A stretch of 64,000 nt of DNA from Rosenbergiella gaditana (GTDB lineage Bacteria > Pseudomonadota > Gammaproteobacteria > Enterobacterales > Enterobacteriaceae), in NCBI RefSeq assembly GCF_018494065.1, contig NZ_JABBFR010000012.1:41480-105479 (forward strand), in the 5' to 3' direction. Below the pieces are notes generated by a model, which was given only the letters and a program-made list of their open reading frames with translations, had not been told where the DNA came from and searched no databases. Made by a program: the position numbers and the translations under genes. Positions 21,299 to 31,797 of the stretch are shown here, one piece after another; the stretch's first letter is position 1, and every line of letters starts with the position of its first letter.

Positions 21299-22216
21299 AT
21301 GAGAATAACAATACTAGGCTGTGGTGCCCTAGGTCAGATATGGTTATCCGCTCTGTCAAGAGCTGGCCACGATATGCAAGGGTGGCTTAAGGTGCCACAA
21401 CCACAGCTTCAGATAAAGGTATTCACCCCTGAACAAGACTCTTTTAGTCACGTCATCACCGTAAACGATAGTCAGCACTTACAGCAGTGTGAGCTGCTAC
21501 TCGTTACGTTGAAAGCACAACAGTTACAATCGGGATTAACACCGCTTTTATCTTCGCTACCCGCTAACTGCCCTATTGTCTTAATGCATAATGGGCTGGG
21601 TGTTATGGATGATCTCCCCGCTCTCACTCAGCCCCTTTGCCACGCCGTTACCACACAGGCGGCCTATCGTACTTCAGTTGCTACACTGCATAAAGCTTGG
21701 GGAATCACCCAGCTAGGTCCTTTGAACCATGCTGCTAAATCGGTTAGTCATATTGCTGATGTGTTACATCAAGCCCTTCCCGATGTAGCTTGGTATGACG
21801 AGATTAAAATCTCAGCATGGAAAAAATTAGCGGTCAATGCGGTGATTAATCCTTTAACCGTAAAATATGACTGTCATAATGGACAGTTAATGAGTGTTCT
21901 CAACGAGGTGAATACGCTTTGTCGTGAGCTCGCAACGGTGATGAACCGTGAGGGGATCCATACCGACCCCCATCAGTTATTCGACGATGTCGTCAACGTC
22001 ATCCAAAACACGTCGACTAACATCAGTTCAATGCGACAAGATATCCAAGCACACCGCTTAACTGAAATCGACTATATCAATGGCTATCTACTTAAACGTG
22101 CGCGCTGCTATGGGTTGACTCTTGCCCACCACACGGCTCTTTATCAATGGATTAAACAGAAGGAATCCGAATATGTCGGCGATGCCCTCAGTGCTACTCT
22201 GCCTCGCTCATGGTAA
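21299..22216 (+). CDS. panE: 2-dehydropantoate 2-reductase
   Basis: Reduces ketopantoate to pantoate with NADPH in pantothenate synthesis. The 305-residue protein has the N-terminal Rossmann motif GCGALG, the HNGLG segment that binds substrate, and the AWKKLAVNAVINPLT segment with the catalytic lysine. The start at MRITILGCG follows GAGGG; an upstream in-frame start at 21284 is less likely. Its 3' end overlaps yajL by 44 bp, as these two genes also overlap in E. coli. Confidence 0.96.
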   Translation: MRITILGCGALGQIWLSALSRAGHDMQGWLKVPQPQLQIKVFTPEQDSFSHVITVNDSQHLQQCELLLVTLKAQQLQSGLTPLLSSLPANCPIVLMHNGLGVMDDLPALTQPLCHAVTTQAAYRTSVATLHKAWGITQLGPLNHAAKSVSHIADVLHQALPDVAWYDEIKISAWKKLAVNAVINPLTVKYDCHNGQLMSVLNEVNTLCRELATVMNREGIHTDPHQLFDDVVNVIQNTSTNISSMRQDIQAHRLTEIDYINGYLLKRARCYGLTLAHHTALYQWIKQKESEYVGDALSATLPRSW

Positions 22217-22769
22217 TGATGCCATAGAAATCACCACTTTTTTAAGTCTACTGCCACGTGCCGGTATTACTGTTACCGTTGCGAGTGTAGAAGGAGACGG
22301 TGCGCTAACAATTCAAAGCGCAGAGGGGCTCACTTTTCAGGCCGACATCCCCCTCTGCCAAGCTGTCGATAAAGCGTCTGATTTACTTCTATTACTGGGG
22401 GGTAAAGAGAGTTGTGATACCTACGCGCGTAGCGACTTGGTAGTAGAATCGATGGCTCAATTTACTGCCACTCAACGTTATGTGGCTGCTATGAGCCATG
22501 TTGTACCGGGACTAATCGATAAGAGTGAACGCTATCAGGGGGCGAACGTTACCTGCCTCCCTCAACAGTCCTCTCTCCTGCAGCATACTCAATGGCAAGA
22601 GCGACGCGTTGTTGTTGATCCCCGCTATCTTCTGCTTACCGGACAAGGGCCTTTGTGTGCAACCGATATGGCGCTAAAGATAATAGAACTTCTGAAGTGT
22701 AAACAGGATGCCCACGCAATCACCCATGATCTTGCTTTACCCATCGGAATTTATAATTATCAAGAGTAA
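22173..22769 (+). CDS. yajL: YajL/DJ-1 family protein lacking the conserved cysteine
   Basis: A 198-residue DJ-1/PfpI-superfamily protein in the yajL position, overlapping panE. The C-terminal half aligns to E. coli YajL without gaps (for example KRVVWDARVKLLTSQGP against RRVVVDPRYLLLTGQGP, and GIYNY at the end). The reactive cysteine of the family, in VAAICAAP, is replaced: here the segment reads VAAMSHVV, with Ser108 in its place. The partner Glu near residue 19 is kept. E. coli YajL is described as a protein-repair chaperone or deglycase; this version may have lost that chemistry. The start at MSAMPS follows AAGGA. Confidence 0.85.
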   Translation: MSAMPSVLLCLAHGNDAIEITTFLSLLPRAGITVTVASVEGDGALTIQSAEGLTFQADIPLCQAVDKASDLLLLLGGKESCDTYARSDLVVESMAQFTATQRYVAAMSHVVPGLIDKSERYQGANVTCLPQQSSLLQHTQWQERRVVVDPRYLLLTGQGPLCATDMALKIIELLKCKQDAHAITHDLALPIGIYNYQE

Positions 22770-22796
22770 AAAAAAGCCTCATTATTGAGGCCTTTA
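22768..22796. terminator. Terminator between yajL and thiI
   Basis: The hairpin GCCTCA-TTAT-TGAGGC has A-run and T-rich flanks (AAAAAAAA before, CTTTAT after). On the minus strand the run of eight T directly follows the stem, so it best serves thiI. Confidence 0.75.
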
Positions 22797-22799
22797 TCG

Positions 22800-24248
22800 T
22801 TATGGGCGATAGACTTTAACGTTAGTAAACCCTTGCTCGTGCAAGTACAAGGCTTGTAATCGGCTCATTACGCCACGTTGGCAATAGAGCAACCATGTGC
22901 GCGAGCGATCTAAATCACCAAATTGTGTGCTCAGTCTGTAGAAAGGTATCGATTTGATTTCCACACCACTGATCTCTAATGGCTTATCATCTTGCTCATC
23001 AATCGAACGAATATCCAGAATGGAATCTTGACCAGTCAACTCACTGACTGACTCAATTTCCACTACTTCTGCTGTCGTTTCGACCGCAATTTCACGAATA
23101 TCGATATTACGTGCTTCAGAGATTACGCGCTCGAGGATAGTAAAATCAAAATTATTCTCTTCCTCTTCGATCTTCGCCTCAACCGCTTTGACAGTAGGAC
23201 TTTTTGAAATCACACCGCAATACTCAGGCATGGTTTTCGCAAAATCCTCCGTACCAATCTGGCGTGCCACTTTGATGATATGTTCTTTATCATGCGAGAT
23301 AAGTGGACGAAGAATTAGGGTATCGGAAACGTTATCGATGAGACGCAGATTGGTTAGGGTTTGACTTGAGACTTGGCCAAGCGCTTCACCCGTGACGAGC
23401 GCTTGTACACCGTATCGCTCCGCAATTTGGGAGGCTGCACGTACCATCATACGCTTCAGTACGACTCCCATCTGTCCATCATCGACTTTCTCTAAAATTT
23501 CCCCCACAACCGGTTCAAAGTCGATAGCAATGAAGCGGACACGATGGGAGCGCCCAAAGGTATTCCACAAAAAGTGAGCAACTTGACGTACGCCAATTTC
23601 GTGAGCAGCACCGCCGAGATTAAAGAAGCAGTAGTGAACCCGGCTGCCACGACGCATCAGCATATAACTCGATACACCTGAGTCAAACCCACCGGAGATA
23701 AGCGAAATGACATCTTCTTGCGTACCAATTGGGAAACCGCCGAGCCCTTCATAACGATCAGTAATGAGCAATAACCGGTCTTCATCAATCTCTAAGTGAA
23801 CGGTCATATCAGGGTGTTTAAGCTTGACTGAGGCTGACTCAATATGCTGATTTAGACCACCGCCCACATAACGCTCCACCTCATGAGAGGTAAATTCATG
23901 CTTACCGCGGCGTTTGGCACGTACACAGAAGGTTTTACCCTCTAGTTGTGATTGGTACATGGCCAACGTCTGCTCAAAGATGTCATGCAAGCTGGTAAAG
24001 GTACGATCTTCAACGGCGAGCACATGATGGATTCCCGGTATTCGGGTGAGCGCTTCCGCCACAGCTAAACTGAGTTCTGGTTTTCGCGTACGGACCGTAA
24101 TGTGGTCCCAAAGGCGGACAACTGCAATATCTTCATCAATACTTTTCAGTACGTTTCGTATATTACTGGATAAAATTTTAATAAAGCGTAAACGTACAGA
24201 TTGGCTTTTGATCGTTATTTCTGGAAATAATTTTACGATAAACTTCAT
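22800..24248 (-). CDS. thiI: tRNA 4-thiouridine synthase / thiazole sulfurtransferase ThiI
   Basis: A 482-residue enzyme that makes 4-thiouridine at tRNA position 8 and supplies sulfur for the thiamine thiazole. Domains in order: N-terminal ferredoxin-like, THUMP (about 60-165), PP-loop ATPase with SGGFDSG (about 185), and a C-terminal rhodanese domain with the active Cys456 ([10 protein letters not shown]). Length equals E. coli ThiI. It is divergent from xseB. Confidence 0.97.
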   Translation of the reverse strand: MKFIVKLFPEITIKSQSVRLRFIKILSSNIRNVLKSIDEDIAVVRLWDHITVRTRKPELSLAVAEALTRIPGIHHVLAVEDRTFTSLHDIFEQTLAMYQSQLEGKTFCVRAKRRGKHEFTSHEVERYVGGGLNQHIESASVKLKHPDMTVHLEIDEDRLLLITDRYEGLGGFPIGTQEDVISLISGGFDSGVSSYMLMRRGSRVHYCFFNLGGAAHEIGVRQVAHFLWNTFGRSHRVRFIAIDFEPVVGEILEKVDDGQMGVVLKRMMVRAASQIAERYGVQALVTGEALGQVSSQTLTNLRLIDNVSDTLILRPLISHDKEHIIKVARQIGTEDFAKTMPEYCGVISKSPTVKAVEAKIEEEENNFDFTILERVISEARNIDIREIAVETTAEVVEIESVSELTGQDSILDIRSIDEQDDKPLEISGVEIKSIPFYRLSTQFGDLDRSRTWLLYCQRGVMSRLQALYLHEQGFTNVKVYRP

Positions 24249-24464
24249 AATGGCACTAACTTACGTGGGAATAAACGTTAATTATTAATCGTTTATATGT
24301 TAAAATAGGTTTCAGGGTTACCCTCTGATTTAAGCGCGCGTAGTATATCACTATTAGATTGTCATAGCTTGTTTTAGTCGTGCGACACAGAGTATTTTGC
24401 GAAAACCCTCTAGTCAGCTAACATATATCCCAATTATCGTTCACTCACCAAGCCGGTACTGCAT

Positions 24465-24704
24465 ATGCCTAAAAAACCTGCGTCGACGATCAGCTTTGAA
24501 CAATCTCTTTCTGAGTTGGAAGTCATTGTACAACGCTTAGAAAGCGGTCAACTGCCGCTAGAGGATGCCCTCAACGAATTCGAAAAAGGGGTTACCCTTG
24601 CACGCCAAGGCCAACAGCAGCTACAGCAAGCCGAGCAACGGGTTCAAATTCTTCTCGCTCAAGATGAGCATGCTGAATTATCAACGTTCACACCGGAAAA
24701 TTGA
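24465..24704 (+). CDS. xseB: Exodeoxyribonuclease VII small subunit
   Basis: A 79-residue subunit of exonuclease VII, with the family core [27 protein letters not shown]. It partners XseA, which is not in the window. The stop overlaps the ribosome site region of ispA (TTGATAATG), so translation is probably coupled in the xseB-ispA-dxs operon. Confidence 0.96.
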   Translation: MPKKPASTISFEQSLSELEVIVQRLESGQLPLEDALNEFEKGVTLARQGQQQLQQAEQRVQILLAQDEHAELSTFTPEN

Positions 24705-24706
24705 TA

Positions 24707-25606
24707 ATGGATCTCTCCACCACCTTAACGCATTACCGCACCCGTATTGATCGGGTGCTACAAGAATGTTTAGAGAATCTTACTTTTCAGTCTATTCCCT
24801 TATATAAAGCCATGCATCATGGCGTATTATTAGGGGGAAAGAGAATGCGTCCTTTTCTGGTCTATGCCACAGGAGAGATGTTCGGTATTGACCCAAAAGT
24901 CCTTGATATTCCAGCGTCAGCGATTGAGTTCATTCACGCTTACTCTCTCATCCATGACGACTTACCCGCGATGGATAATGATAGCCTACGACGTGGGCAG
25001 CCTACCTGTCACATTGCTTTTGGCGAAGATACGGCTATTTTAGCCGGTGATGGATTACTGACGCAGGCGTTCACAATATTGAGCGACAATGCGATGCAAG
25101 GTGTCTCGGATACAACGCGGCTTGCGATGGTCAGCGAATTGGCCCGCGCGAGCGGTGCAGCGGGTATGGTTCTCGGTCAAGCCTTAGACTTACAAGCAGA
25201 AGGTAAAACGTTAGATTTGGCAGCGTTAGAGACTATCCACCGTCATAAAACCGGGGCGTTAATTCGTGCCGCTATTCGGTTAGGGGCTTTGTGTGCGGGT
25301 GAAGAGAGCCGCCAATACTTACCCATTCTTGACCGTTACGCAGAAGCGATTGGTCTCGCCTTTCAGGTACAAGACGATATATTGGATGTCACAGGCGATA
25401 GCCAAGTAACGGGTAAACAACAGGGGATGGATGTCGCACTCGGCAAAAGTACCTACCCTGGATTACTCGGGCTTGCCCAAGCACGTAATAAAGCCCAAGA
25501 GCTTTACCAAGAAGCTATTAATGCCTTAACACAGCTTGAAAAGCATGGTTTTAACACCCAGCAATTACAGGCGTTAGCGAGTTATATCGTTGAACGTAAT
25601 AAATAA
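24707..25606 (+). CDS. ispA: Farnesyl diphosphate synthase
   Basis: Joins IPP with DMAPP and then GPP to make farnesyl diphosphate for ubiquinone, undecaprenol and haem O. The 299-residue protein has the first Asp-rich motif DDLPAMDND (about residue 84), GGKRMRPF, and the second motif DDILD. The ATG at 24707 gives the E. coli length; an in-frame TTG at 24701 is rejected. Confidence 0.97.
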   Translation: MDLSTTLTHYRTRIDRVLQECLENLTFQSIPLYKAMHHGVLLGGKRMRPFLVYATGEMFGIDPKVLDIPASAIEFIHAYSLIHDDLPAMDNDSLRRGQPTCHIAFGEDTAILAGDGLLTQAFTILSDNAMQGVSDTTRLAMVSELARASGAAGMVLGQALDLQAEGKTLDLAALETIHRHKTGALIRAAIRLGALCAGEESRQYLPILDRYAEAIGLAFQVQDDILDVTGDSQVTGKQQGMDVALGKSTYPGLLGLAQARNKAQELYQEAINALTQLEKHGFNTQQLQALASYIVERNK

Positions 25607-25625
25607 ATTCTATGATGAGTCTCTG

Positions 25626-27491
25626 ATGAGTTTTGACAATACACTATATCCCACTCTGGCCTTGGCTGAGACCGTTCAGCAATTACGCCAACTTCCTAAA
25701 GAGAAGTTGCCACAGCTTTGCGAAGAATTACGTGCGTATTTGCTTAATAGTGTGAGTCAATCGAGTGGGCACTTTGCCTCTGGCCTCGGTGTCGTTGAAC
25801 TTACTGTCGCATTGCACTATGTCTATAATACGCCCTTCGACCACTTGATATGGGATGTGGGCCACCAAGCATACCCCCACAAAATTCTTACTGGTCGCCG
25901 TGATCGTATTGGTACTATTCGCCAAAAAGGGGGGCTTCACCCGTTCCCATGGCGTGCCGAAAGCGAACACGATGTATTAAGTGTTGGGCACTCATCAACC
26001 TCCATCAGTGCAGGTTTAGGTCTGGCGGTGGCGGCGCAAAAAGAACAAAATGACCGTAAAGTTGCCTGCATTATTGGTGATGGTGCGATCACCGCAGGGA
26101 TGGCGTTTGAAGCGATGAACCATGCAGGTGATATCAAACCCGATATGTTAGTTATCCTTAACGATAATGATATGTCTATCTCTGAAAATGTCGGTGCGCT
26201 GAATAATCGTGTCGCTCAGCTTCTCTCGGGTAAAACCTATTCTAAACTGCGTGAAAGTGGTAAACGCGCCTTTGATAATTTCCCTCCGATTAAAGAGCTT
26301 CTTAAACGTACGGAAGAACATCTCAAAGGTATGGTATCCCCTGGGACCCTGTTTGAAGAGTTAGGGTTTAACTATATCGGCCCAGTGGATGGCCACGATG
26401 TACTCACCCTAGTCAGTACTTTATGCAACATGCGTCAGCTAAAAGGCCCACAATTCCTGCATATTATTACGCAGAAAGGGAAAGGCTATGCCCCAGCTGA
26501 AAAAGATCCTATTAGCTGGCATGCTGTCCCTAAATTTGATCCCGCGAGCGGTGTGTTACCCGCCAGTAAGCCGAGTATCGCCCCTACCTATTCAAAAGTC
26601 TTTGGCGACTGGTTATGTGAAGTCGCGGCGCAAGATCCTAAACTGATGGCCGTCACTCCAGCGATGCGTGAAGGCTCAGGCATGGTACGTTTCTCACGTG
26701 AATACCCGGAACAATACTTTGATGTCGCCATTGCCGAACAACACGCTGTGACCTTCGCTGCAGGGTTAGCGATCGGCGGTTATCACCCCGTGGTCGCTAT
26801 TTACTCCACATTTTTACAACGCGCTTACGATCAACTGATTCATGATGTGGCGATTCAAAAGCTCCCGGTATTATTCGCCATCGATCGTGGCGGAATTGTA
26901 GGCGCCGATGGTCAAACCCACCAAGGGGCGTTCGATATTGCCTTTTTACGCTGTGTGCCTGACTTAGTTATTATGACACCGAGTAATGAAGATGAATGTC
27001 GACAAATGCTTTATACCGGCTACCAATATCGTCAAGGGCCCAGTGCCGTGCGCTACCCAAGGGGAAACGGTATAGGCTTGGTGGAACGTCCGCTAAGCGG
27101 CCTACCCATCGGTAAAGGTCATGTTGTACGAGAAGGTACTGAAGTGGCTATTTTAAACTTTGGTACGCTGCTTGAAGAAGCAAAACAAGCGGCTGAGCAA
27201 TTAGGTGCGACCCTAGTTGATATGCGCTTTGTTAAACCTCTAGATGAAGCCTTAGTGCTTTCACTGGCTGAAACACATCATACTTTTATCACGCTCGAAG
27301 AAGGGGCAATCAAAGGTGGTGCCGGGAGTGGCGTTAATGAACTGCTTATGGCACATCGACTCATGCGTCCTGTCCTTAATCTAGGCTTACCGGATGAATT
27401 TATCGCACAGGGTACGCAGGAAGAAGTTAGAGCCTCTCTCGGCTTAGACAGTCAGGGGATCACCGACAGCTATCAGCAGTGGTCTGAATAA
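25626..27491 (+). CDS. dxs: 1-deoxy-D-xylulose-5-phosphate synthase
   Basis: The thiamine-diphosphate enzyme that makes DXP from pyruvate and glyceraldehyde 3-phosphate, first step of the MEP isoprenoid pathway. It is 621 residues with the ThDP-binding [15 protein letters not shown] segment, HSSTSISAG, and the catalytic Glu in [12 protein letters not shown]. The start at [13 protein letters not shown] matches E. coli. It closes the xseB-ispA-dxs operon. In E. coli yajO and pgpA lie between dxs and thiL; both are absent here. Confidence 0.97.
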   Translation: MSFDNTLYPTLALAETVQQLRQLPKEKLPQLCEELRAYLLNSVSQSSGHFASGLGVVELTVALHYVYNTPFDHLIWDVGHQAYPHKILTGRRDRIGTIRQKGGLHPFPWRAESEHDVLSVGHSSTSISAGLGLAVAAQKEQNDRKVACIIGDGAITAGMAFEAMNHAGDIKPDMLVILNDNDMSISENVGALNNRVAQLLSGKTYSKLRESGKRAFDNFPPIKELLKRTEEHLKGMVSPGTLFEELGFNYIGPVDGHDVLTLVSTLCNMRQLKGPQFLHIITQKGKGYAPAEKDPISWHAVPKFDPASGVLPASKPSIAPTYSKVFGDWLCEVAAQDPKLMAVTPAMREGSGMVRFSREYPEQYFDVAIAEQHAVTFAAGLAIGGYHPVVAIYSTFLQRAYDQLIHDVAIQKLPVLFAIDRGGIVGADGQTHQGAFDIAFLRCVPDLVIMTPSNEDECRQMLYTGYQYRQGPSAVRYPRGNGIGLVERPLSGLPIGKGHVVREGTEVAILNFGTLLEEAKQAAEQLGATLVDMRFVKPLDEALVLSLAETHHTFITLEEGAIKGGAGSGVNELLMAHRLMRPVLNLGLPDEFIAQGTQEEVRASLGLDSQGITDSYQQWSE

Positions 27492-27515
27492 AAAAAAGTG
27501 CCAATCTGAAGTGAC

Positions 27516-27552
27516 CCCCGATAGTTGGACAACCTATTATCGGGGATTTTTT
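27516..27552. terminator. Terminator between dxs and thiL
   Basis: An eight-base stem (CCCCGATA / TATCGGGG) with a 14-base loop is followed on the plus strand by ATTTTTTTAT. It sits between the convergent dxs and thiL genes. The left side reads GTGACCCCCGATAGTTGGACA, cut here into 20 bases or fewer in discussion: the GTGACCCC and AGTTGGACA parts resemble the ends of some IS3-family elements. Confidence 0.75.
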
Positions 27553-28526
27553 TATACGGAGAAGTGGTCAAAGCCCTTCGGCTGGTAAGCCAATTTTTTG
27601 CCTTGATCAAATAAAGCAATACCTTCGGATGCGGGTAAAATTTGTCCAATACACCGCCCCTCAACGCCTAGATTATCTAGCGCTACTTTGATCGCCTCAC
27701 GATTGACCTCAGGGACAGTAAAGCAGAGTTCATAGTCTTCCCCACCGTTTAAGGCAAAATCTATCGCCTCTTCTCGTGTAACCACTTCTTGTAGAACAGC
27801 TGATAACGGTAGATGAGCCTGTTCGATTTTCGCTCCAACGCCACTGGCTTGCAGAATATGTCCTAGATCCGACAGCAACCCATCTGACACATCAATCGCT
27901 GAAGAGGCCAAATCGCGCAATGCTTGTCCTTGTAAAATACGGGGCGTCGGACGAAGATGGCGTTTTAATAAATAATCACGCTGCTCACTCGTTGAAGTGG
28001 TTAACTTATTTTGTAATAGGGCTAGCCCCGCCGCACTATCGCCCAACGTGCCAGTGACAAAAATCCAGTCACCATGTTGTGCGCCACTTCTTTTCAACGC
28101 CTTCCCCGCAGGCACCAACCCATGGATCCCTAATGTCATGGACAGTGGACCGCGCGTCGTATCGCCACCGATCAGTTGCATATGGTAGTAGTCTAATTGC
28201 TCGAATAACGCGTCACTGAACGCTTGGAGCCAAGGGTGATCGATGTGAGGGAGGCTAATTGCTAACGTCAACCAAGCAGGGTCTGCGCCCATTGCAGCTA
28301 AATCACTAAGGTTAACGGCTAACGCCTTATAGGCAAGGTCGTCTGGGGCAATATCGTGATAAAAGTGTGTACCTTCCACTAATGTATCAACACTAATGGC
28401 TAATGTCTGATTGGGAGCAAGATTCAATAATGCGCAGTCATCACCAATCCCTGTTTCTACATCTCGTCTATAAGTCGTTTTACGATTGAAATAACGACTA
28501 ATAATCTCAAATTCTCCGCCAGCCAT
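27552..28526 (-). CDS. thiL: Thiamine-monophosphate kinase
   Basis: Phosphorylates thiamine monophosphate to the active diphosphate. The 324-residue PurM/AIR-synthase-like kinase has GIGDDCALL (about residue 27), [13 protein letters not shown], and GGDTTRGP. The ATG at 28526 is used rather than the GTG one codon upstream. It lies downstream of nusB in the same direction. The usual downstream gene pgpA is missing and the gene runs straight into the terminator shared with dxs. Confidence 0.96.
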   Translation of the reverse strand: MAGGEFEIISRYFNRKTTYRRDVETGIGDDCALLNLAPNQTLAISVDTLVEGTHFYHDIAPDDLAYKALAVNLSDLAAMGADPAWLTLAISLPHIDHPWLQAFSDALFEQLDYYHMQLIGGDTTRGPLSMTLGIHGLVPAGKALKRSGAQHGDWIFVTGTLGDSAAGLALLQNKLTTSTSEQRDYLLKRHLRPTPRILQGQALRDLASSAIDVSDGLLSDLGHILQASGVGAKIEQAHLPLSAVLQEVVTREEAIDFALNGGEDYELCFTVPEVNREAIKVALDNLGVEGRCIGQILPASEGIALFDQGKKLAYQPKGFDHFSV

Positions 28527-28557
28527 CACGCTTACCTTTTTTGTCTTGCTGTGCCAT

Positions 28558-28582
28558 AAAAAAAGGCCGGAATATCCGGCCT
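28558..28582 (-). terminator. Rho-independent terminator after nusB
   Basis: An eight-base stem (AGGCCGGA / TCCGGCCT) with an ATA loop is followed on the minus strand by seven T. It lies 8 bp past the nusB stop and would reduce read-through into thiL. Confidence 0.9.
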
Positions 28583-28589
28583 CATAGAG

Positions 28590-29009
28590 TTATTTACGGC
28601 GGGGTCTAATTTGTGGAGCAACCTTATCCAATACACCGTTTACAAACTTATGGCTATCTTCTGCACCAAATGTTTTGGCCAGTTCAATACCTTCGTTGAT
28701 AGCAACTTTGTACGGGACATCATCACGCTTGCTTAATTCGTAAAGCGAGATGCGTAAAGCGGCTTTTTCAACCTCACCCAACTCATCAAGACGACGGCTC
28801 AGGTGCGGTTGCATCAGCTTGTCAAGATAATCACTGTTGTTCGCGACGCCTGTCAGGATCTCCCGAAAGTACAGCACATCAACGTCTTTGACGTCGTTTT
28901 CAGCAAGGAACTGATATTCAACATCAGCAATGTCGTTATTAGATAGTTGCCAAGAGTAAAGTGCTTGAAGAGCACACTCTCGGGCGCGGCGGCGAGCAGC
29001 AGGTTTCAC
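28590..29009 (-). CDS. nusB: Transcription antitermination factor NusB
   Basis: A 139-residue all-helical protein (same length as E. coli) that with NusE (S10) binds boxA RNA in rRNA and lambda antitermination. The N-terminal Arg-rich [18 protein letters not shown] segment is the RNA-binding face. It lies 16 bp downstream of ribH, the conserved ribH-nusB pair. Confidence 0.97.
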   Translation of the reverse strand: MKPAARRRARECALQALYSWQLSNNDIADVEYQFLAENDVKDVDVLYFREILTGVANNSDYLDKLMQPHLSRRLDELGEVEKAALRISLYELSKRDDVPYKVAINEGIELAKTFGAEDSHKFVNGVLDKVAPQIRPRRK

Positions 29010-29025
29010 TAAAATCCCCTCAGAA

Positions 29026-29496
29026 TCAGGCGTTAATCGCTTTTAATACGTTAATCATTTCGAGTGCGGTTAGAGCAGCTTCTGCTCCTTTATTACCCGC
29101 TTTAGTTCCAGCACGCTCAATAGCCTGCTCGATGTTTTCTGTTGTTAATACACCAAAGGAGACTGGGATGTCGCTGTTCATCGCAACATTCGCAATACCC
29201 GAACTGGCTTCTCCTGCCACAAACTCAAAGTGTGCAGTACCGCCGCGGATTACAGTTCCTAGCGCAATAACTGCATCATATTTTTTGGTATGTGTTAAGG
29301 CCCGTGCGGCGAGTGGCAGTTCATAAGCACCCGGTACCCACACCACGGTAATGTTTTCGTCTTTGACCTGACCAATACGTTTTAACGCATCGACTGCACC
29401 TTGAAGCAAGCTATCGTTAATGAAGTTGTTGAAACGAGCGATAACAATCGCAATATTTGCTTCTGGCGTAGCAACCGGCGCTTCGATAATTTTCAT
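29026..29496 (-). CDS. ribH: 6,7-dimethyl-8-ribityllumazine synthase
   Basis: Makes the lumazine precursor of riboflavin. It is 156 residues, as in E. coli (where it is also called ribE), with [12 protein letters not shown], the substrate-binding WVPGAYELP, and [12 protein letters not shown] with the catalytic His. It lies between ribD and nusB. No FMN riboswitch was seen near it. Confidence 0.97.
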   Translation of the reverse strand: MKIIEAPVATPEANIAIVIARFNNFINDSLLQGAVDALKRIGQVKDENITVVWVPGAYELPLAARALTHTKKYDAVIALGTVIRGGTAHFEFVAGEASSGIANVAMNSDIPVSFGVLTTENIEQAIERAGTKAGNKGAEAALTALEMINVLKAINA

Positions 29497-29574
29497 AAAT
29501 ATCCTTCAGGTTAAGAGTTAGACGCCCAACAGGGCGCGAATTCTAGCATAATGTTTAACGAACTGCTTAGGCTT

Positions 29575-30693
29575 TTACGCAGACACTGAGGTTGGCTGTA
29601 AAATAATACGTAAATCAGGGCCGACTTGTTGAATATCTTGTATCTCAAATCGTAAGGCTTGTGTAAGGTGCTCAAGACCGGGTAGCACACAAAGCCCACG
29701 TGCATCCGTTCCCATTAAGGTCGGTGCCATATACAGGATTAACTCATCCACGACACCTGCTTGTAATAGCTGGCCTGCCAACGTGGCACCGGCTTCCACC
29801 CACACACTGTTAATGTCCTGTTTACCTAGAACCATCATCAATGCGACTAAATCGATATTATCTTGGTGCTCGGGAACCACTAACGTTTTCGTCCAGCGAG
29901 AGGAGTCCTCCGCGGGCTGGGTTACCACTCGCCATGTCTGCGCCTCAGTAGTCGTAAACAGTGTCTGATCGTCGTTCACGTGACGGTGGCGATCCAGCAC
30001 CACACGAATCGGTTGGCGCAGCAGATCTTCTCCACCGATTACCGCTTGGATCTCAGGCGTTAACACCGCCCAACGTACATTCATGGTCGGATTATCAGCA
30101 AGTACGGTTTGACTGGTGGTGAGAATCGCTGAGGATTGCGCGCGAAATGTCTGCACATCTTGTCGTGCTGCGGACGAGGTAATCCACTGACTCTCGCCAT
30201 TCGCCATGGCGGTGCGGCCGTCGAGTGAGGCAGCCATTTTTAGTTGTACCCAAGGAAAGCCCGTGCGCATCCGCTTGAGAAAACCACGGTTTAAACCTTC
30301 CGCTTCGGCGGCCAATACGCCAAATTCCACCTCAATACCCGCTTGACGTAAACGATGTAAACCTCTACCAGCAACCTGCGGATTAGGATCTTGCATTGCC
30401 ACCACCACCCGTGAAATGCCGGCCTCGATAAGGGCTTCACAACAGGGAGGCGTTCGACCATGGTGGCTACAAGGTTCGAGGGTGACATAAGCGGTGGCTC
30501 CTCGCGCTTTATCACCAGCCTCGCGCAATGCATTGACTTCTGCATGCCCCTCACCCGCTTTTTTATGCCACCCTTGTCCGACGACTTCACCAGCGTTGAC
30601 AATGACACATCCTACATTCGGATTAGGACTGGTGGTAAAACGTCCGCGTGCAGCGAGTTGCAAAGCCTGTTGCATAAAATCATAGTCTGACAT
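29575..30693 (-). CDS. ribD: Bifunctional riboflavin deaminase/reductase RibD
   Basis: Carries out the second and third steps of riboflavin synthesis. The 372-residue protein has an N-terminal cytidine-deaminase-like domain with the zinc motif HAEV and PCSHHGRTPPC (residues ~50-85), and a C-terminal HTP reductase domain from about residue 147 (VQLKMAASLDGRTA). The start codon shares a base with the nrdR stop, which suggests coupling. Confidence 0.97.
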   Translation of the reverse strand: MSDYDFMQQALQLAARGRFTTSPNPNVGCVIVNAGEVVGQGWHKKAGEGHAEVNALREAGDKARGATAYVTLEPCSHHGRTPPCCEALIEAGISRVVVAMQDPNPQVAGRGLHRLRQAGIEVEFGVLAAEAEGLNRGFLKRMRTGFPWVQLKMAASLDGRTAMANGESQWITSSAARQDVQTFRAQSSAILTTSQTVLADNPTMNVRWAVLTPEIQAVIGGEDLLRQPIRVVLDRHRHVNDDQTLFTTTEAQTWRVVTQPAEDSSRWTKTLVVPEHQDNIDLVALMMVLGKQDINSVWVEAGATLAGQLLQAGVVDELILYMAPTLMGTDARGLCVLPGLEHLTQALRFEIQDIQQVGPDLRIILQPTSVSA

Positions 30694-31145
30694 TAGTCGC
30701 TCCCCAGTTTAGCAATTTCTTCACCGAATTCGCGTACATCTTCAAAACTACGGTAGACAGAGGCAAAGCGGATATAGGCCACTTTATCTAATAACTTTAA
30801 TTCGTCCATTACGTAATTCCCTACCACCTTACTTGGTAGCTCACGTTCTCCTGTCGCCCGCAATCTCGCTTTAATTCTATGCACTGCATTGTCTAATGCA
30901 TCGGCACTGACCGGGCGCTTCTCCAGCGCTTTCATTAATCCACGCATCATTTTTTCTTCATCAAAAGGCTCTCTGACCTCATCACTTTTGATAACCCGTG
31001 GCATGACTAGCTCAGCAATCTCGAAGGTGGTAAACCTTTCGCTACAGAGTAAACATTGCCTGCGGCGACGCACTGATGACCCTTCACTGACCAAACGAGA
31101 GTCAATGACTTTAGTATCAACAGCGTTACAAAAAGGGCAATACAT
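30693..31145 (-). CDS. nrdR: Transcriptional repressor NrdR
   Basis: Represses ribonucleotide reductase genes in response to ATP/dATP. The 150-residue protein has an N-terminal zinc ribbon with C3, C6, C31 and C34, then an ATP-cone domain (from [15 protein letters not shown]). It leads the nrdR-ribD unit and is divergent from kbp. Confidence 0.97.
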   Translation of the reverse strand: MYCPFCNAVDTKVIDSRLVSEGSSVRRRRQCLLCSERFTTFEIAELVMPRVIKSDEVREPFDEEKMMRGLMKALEKRPVSADALDNAVHRIKARLRATGERELPSKVVGNYVMDELKLLDKVAYIRFASVYRSFEDVREFGEEIAKLGSD

Positions 31146-31322
31146 AGTGGCTCCTAAACTGAGGCAGCAGGGTCAACTAGTGTAGCGCGAACCCCTTTTG
31201 ACAGAAACGTCTACCGATAAATTTATTCGCTACAGCCAGATATCTCTCATTGTGGAATGAAATAGTCTATACTTTACGATGAAATACTTAATGTTTTCAC
31301 GACCTAAAAACAGGAGTTTGCA

Positions 31323-31760
31323 ATGGGCTTATTTGATTTTGTTAAAGAAGCAGGTGAAAAAATTTGGGACTCAGTCTCCTCACATGACGATGCAGCGACT
31401 AAAATTCAGGACCACCTCAAGAAACTGGGTATCCCTGGCGCAGACAACGTGCAAGTGAATGTTGATGGCGATAAAGCAACAGTGAGTGGCGACGGAATCA
31501 GCCAAGAGCTGAAAGAGAAAATCTTGGTTGCTGTCGGTAACGTTGCGGGGATTAGTAATGTTGAAGACAATGTTAAAGTGAGCGATGCAGCGGCTGAGAG
31601 CAAATTCTACACCGTTAAGTCAGGTGACACGCTGAGTAGTATTGCGAAGCACGTCTACGGAGACGCTAACCAGTACAACAAAATCTTCGAAGCAAATAAA
31701 CCGATGCTCTCGCATCCAGATAAGATCTACCCAGGTCAATCTTTGCGTATTCCTGCCTAG
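31323..31760 (+). CDS. kbp: Potassium-binding BON-LysM protein Kbp (YgaU)
   Basis: A 145-residue cytosolic protein with an N-terminal BON domain (about residues 25-85) and a C-terminal LysM domain (about 96-144; [19 protein letters not shown], ending YPGQSLRIP). It matches E. coli Kbp/YgaU, which binds K+ specifically. There is no signal peptide. A single gene with AGGAG upstream and a strong terminator behind it. In E. coli it lies elsewhere on the chromosome. Confidence 0.93.
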   Translation: MGLFDFVKEAGEKIWDSVSSHDDAATKIQDHLKKLGIPGADNVQVNVDGDKATVSGDGISQELKEKILVAVGNVAGISNVEDNVKVSDAAAESKFYTVKSGDTLSSIAKHVYGDANQYNKIFEANKPMLSHPDKIYPGQSLRIPA

Positions 31761-31766
31761 TACAAC

Positions 31767-31790
31767 TCGCTGCCGACGTCTCGGCAGCGA
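31767..31790. terminator. Bidirectional terminator between kbp and proY
   Basis: A ten-base perfect stem (TCGCTGCCGA / TCGGCAGCGA) with a CGTC loop is followed by TTCTTCT. It separates the convergent genes kbp and proY. Confidence 0.85.
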
Positions 31791-31797
31791 TTCTTCT

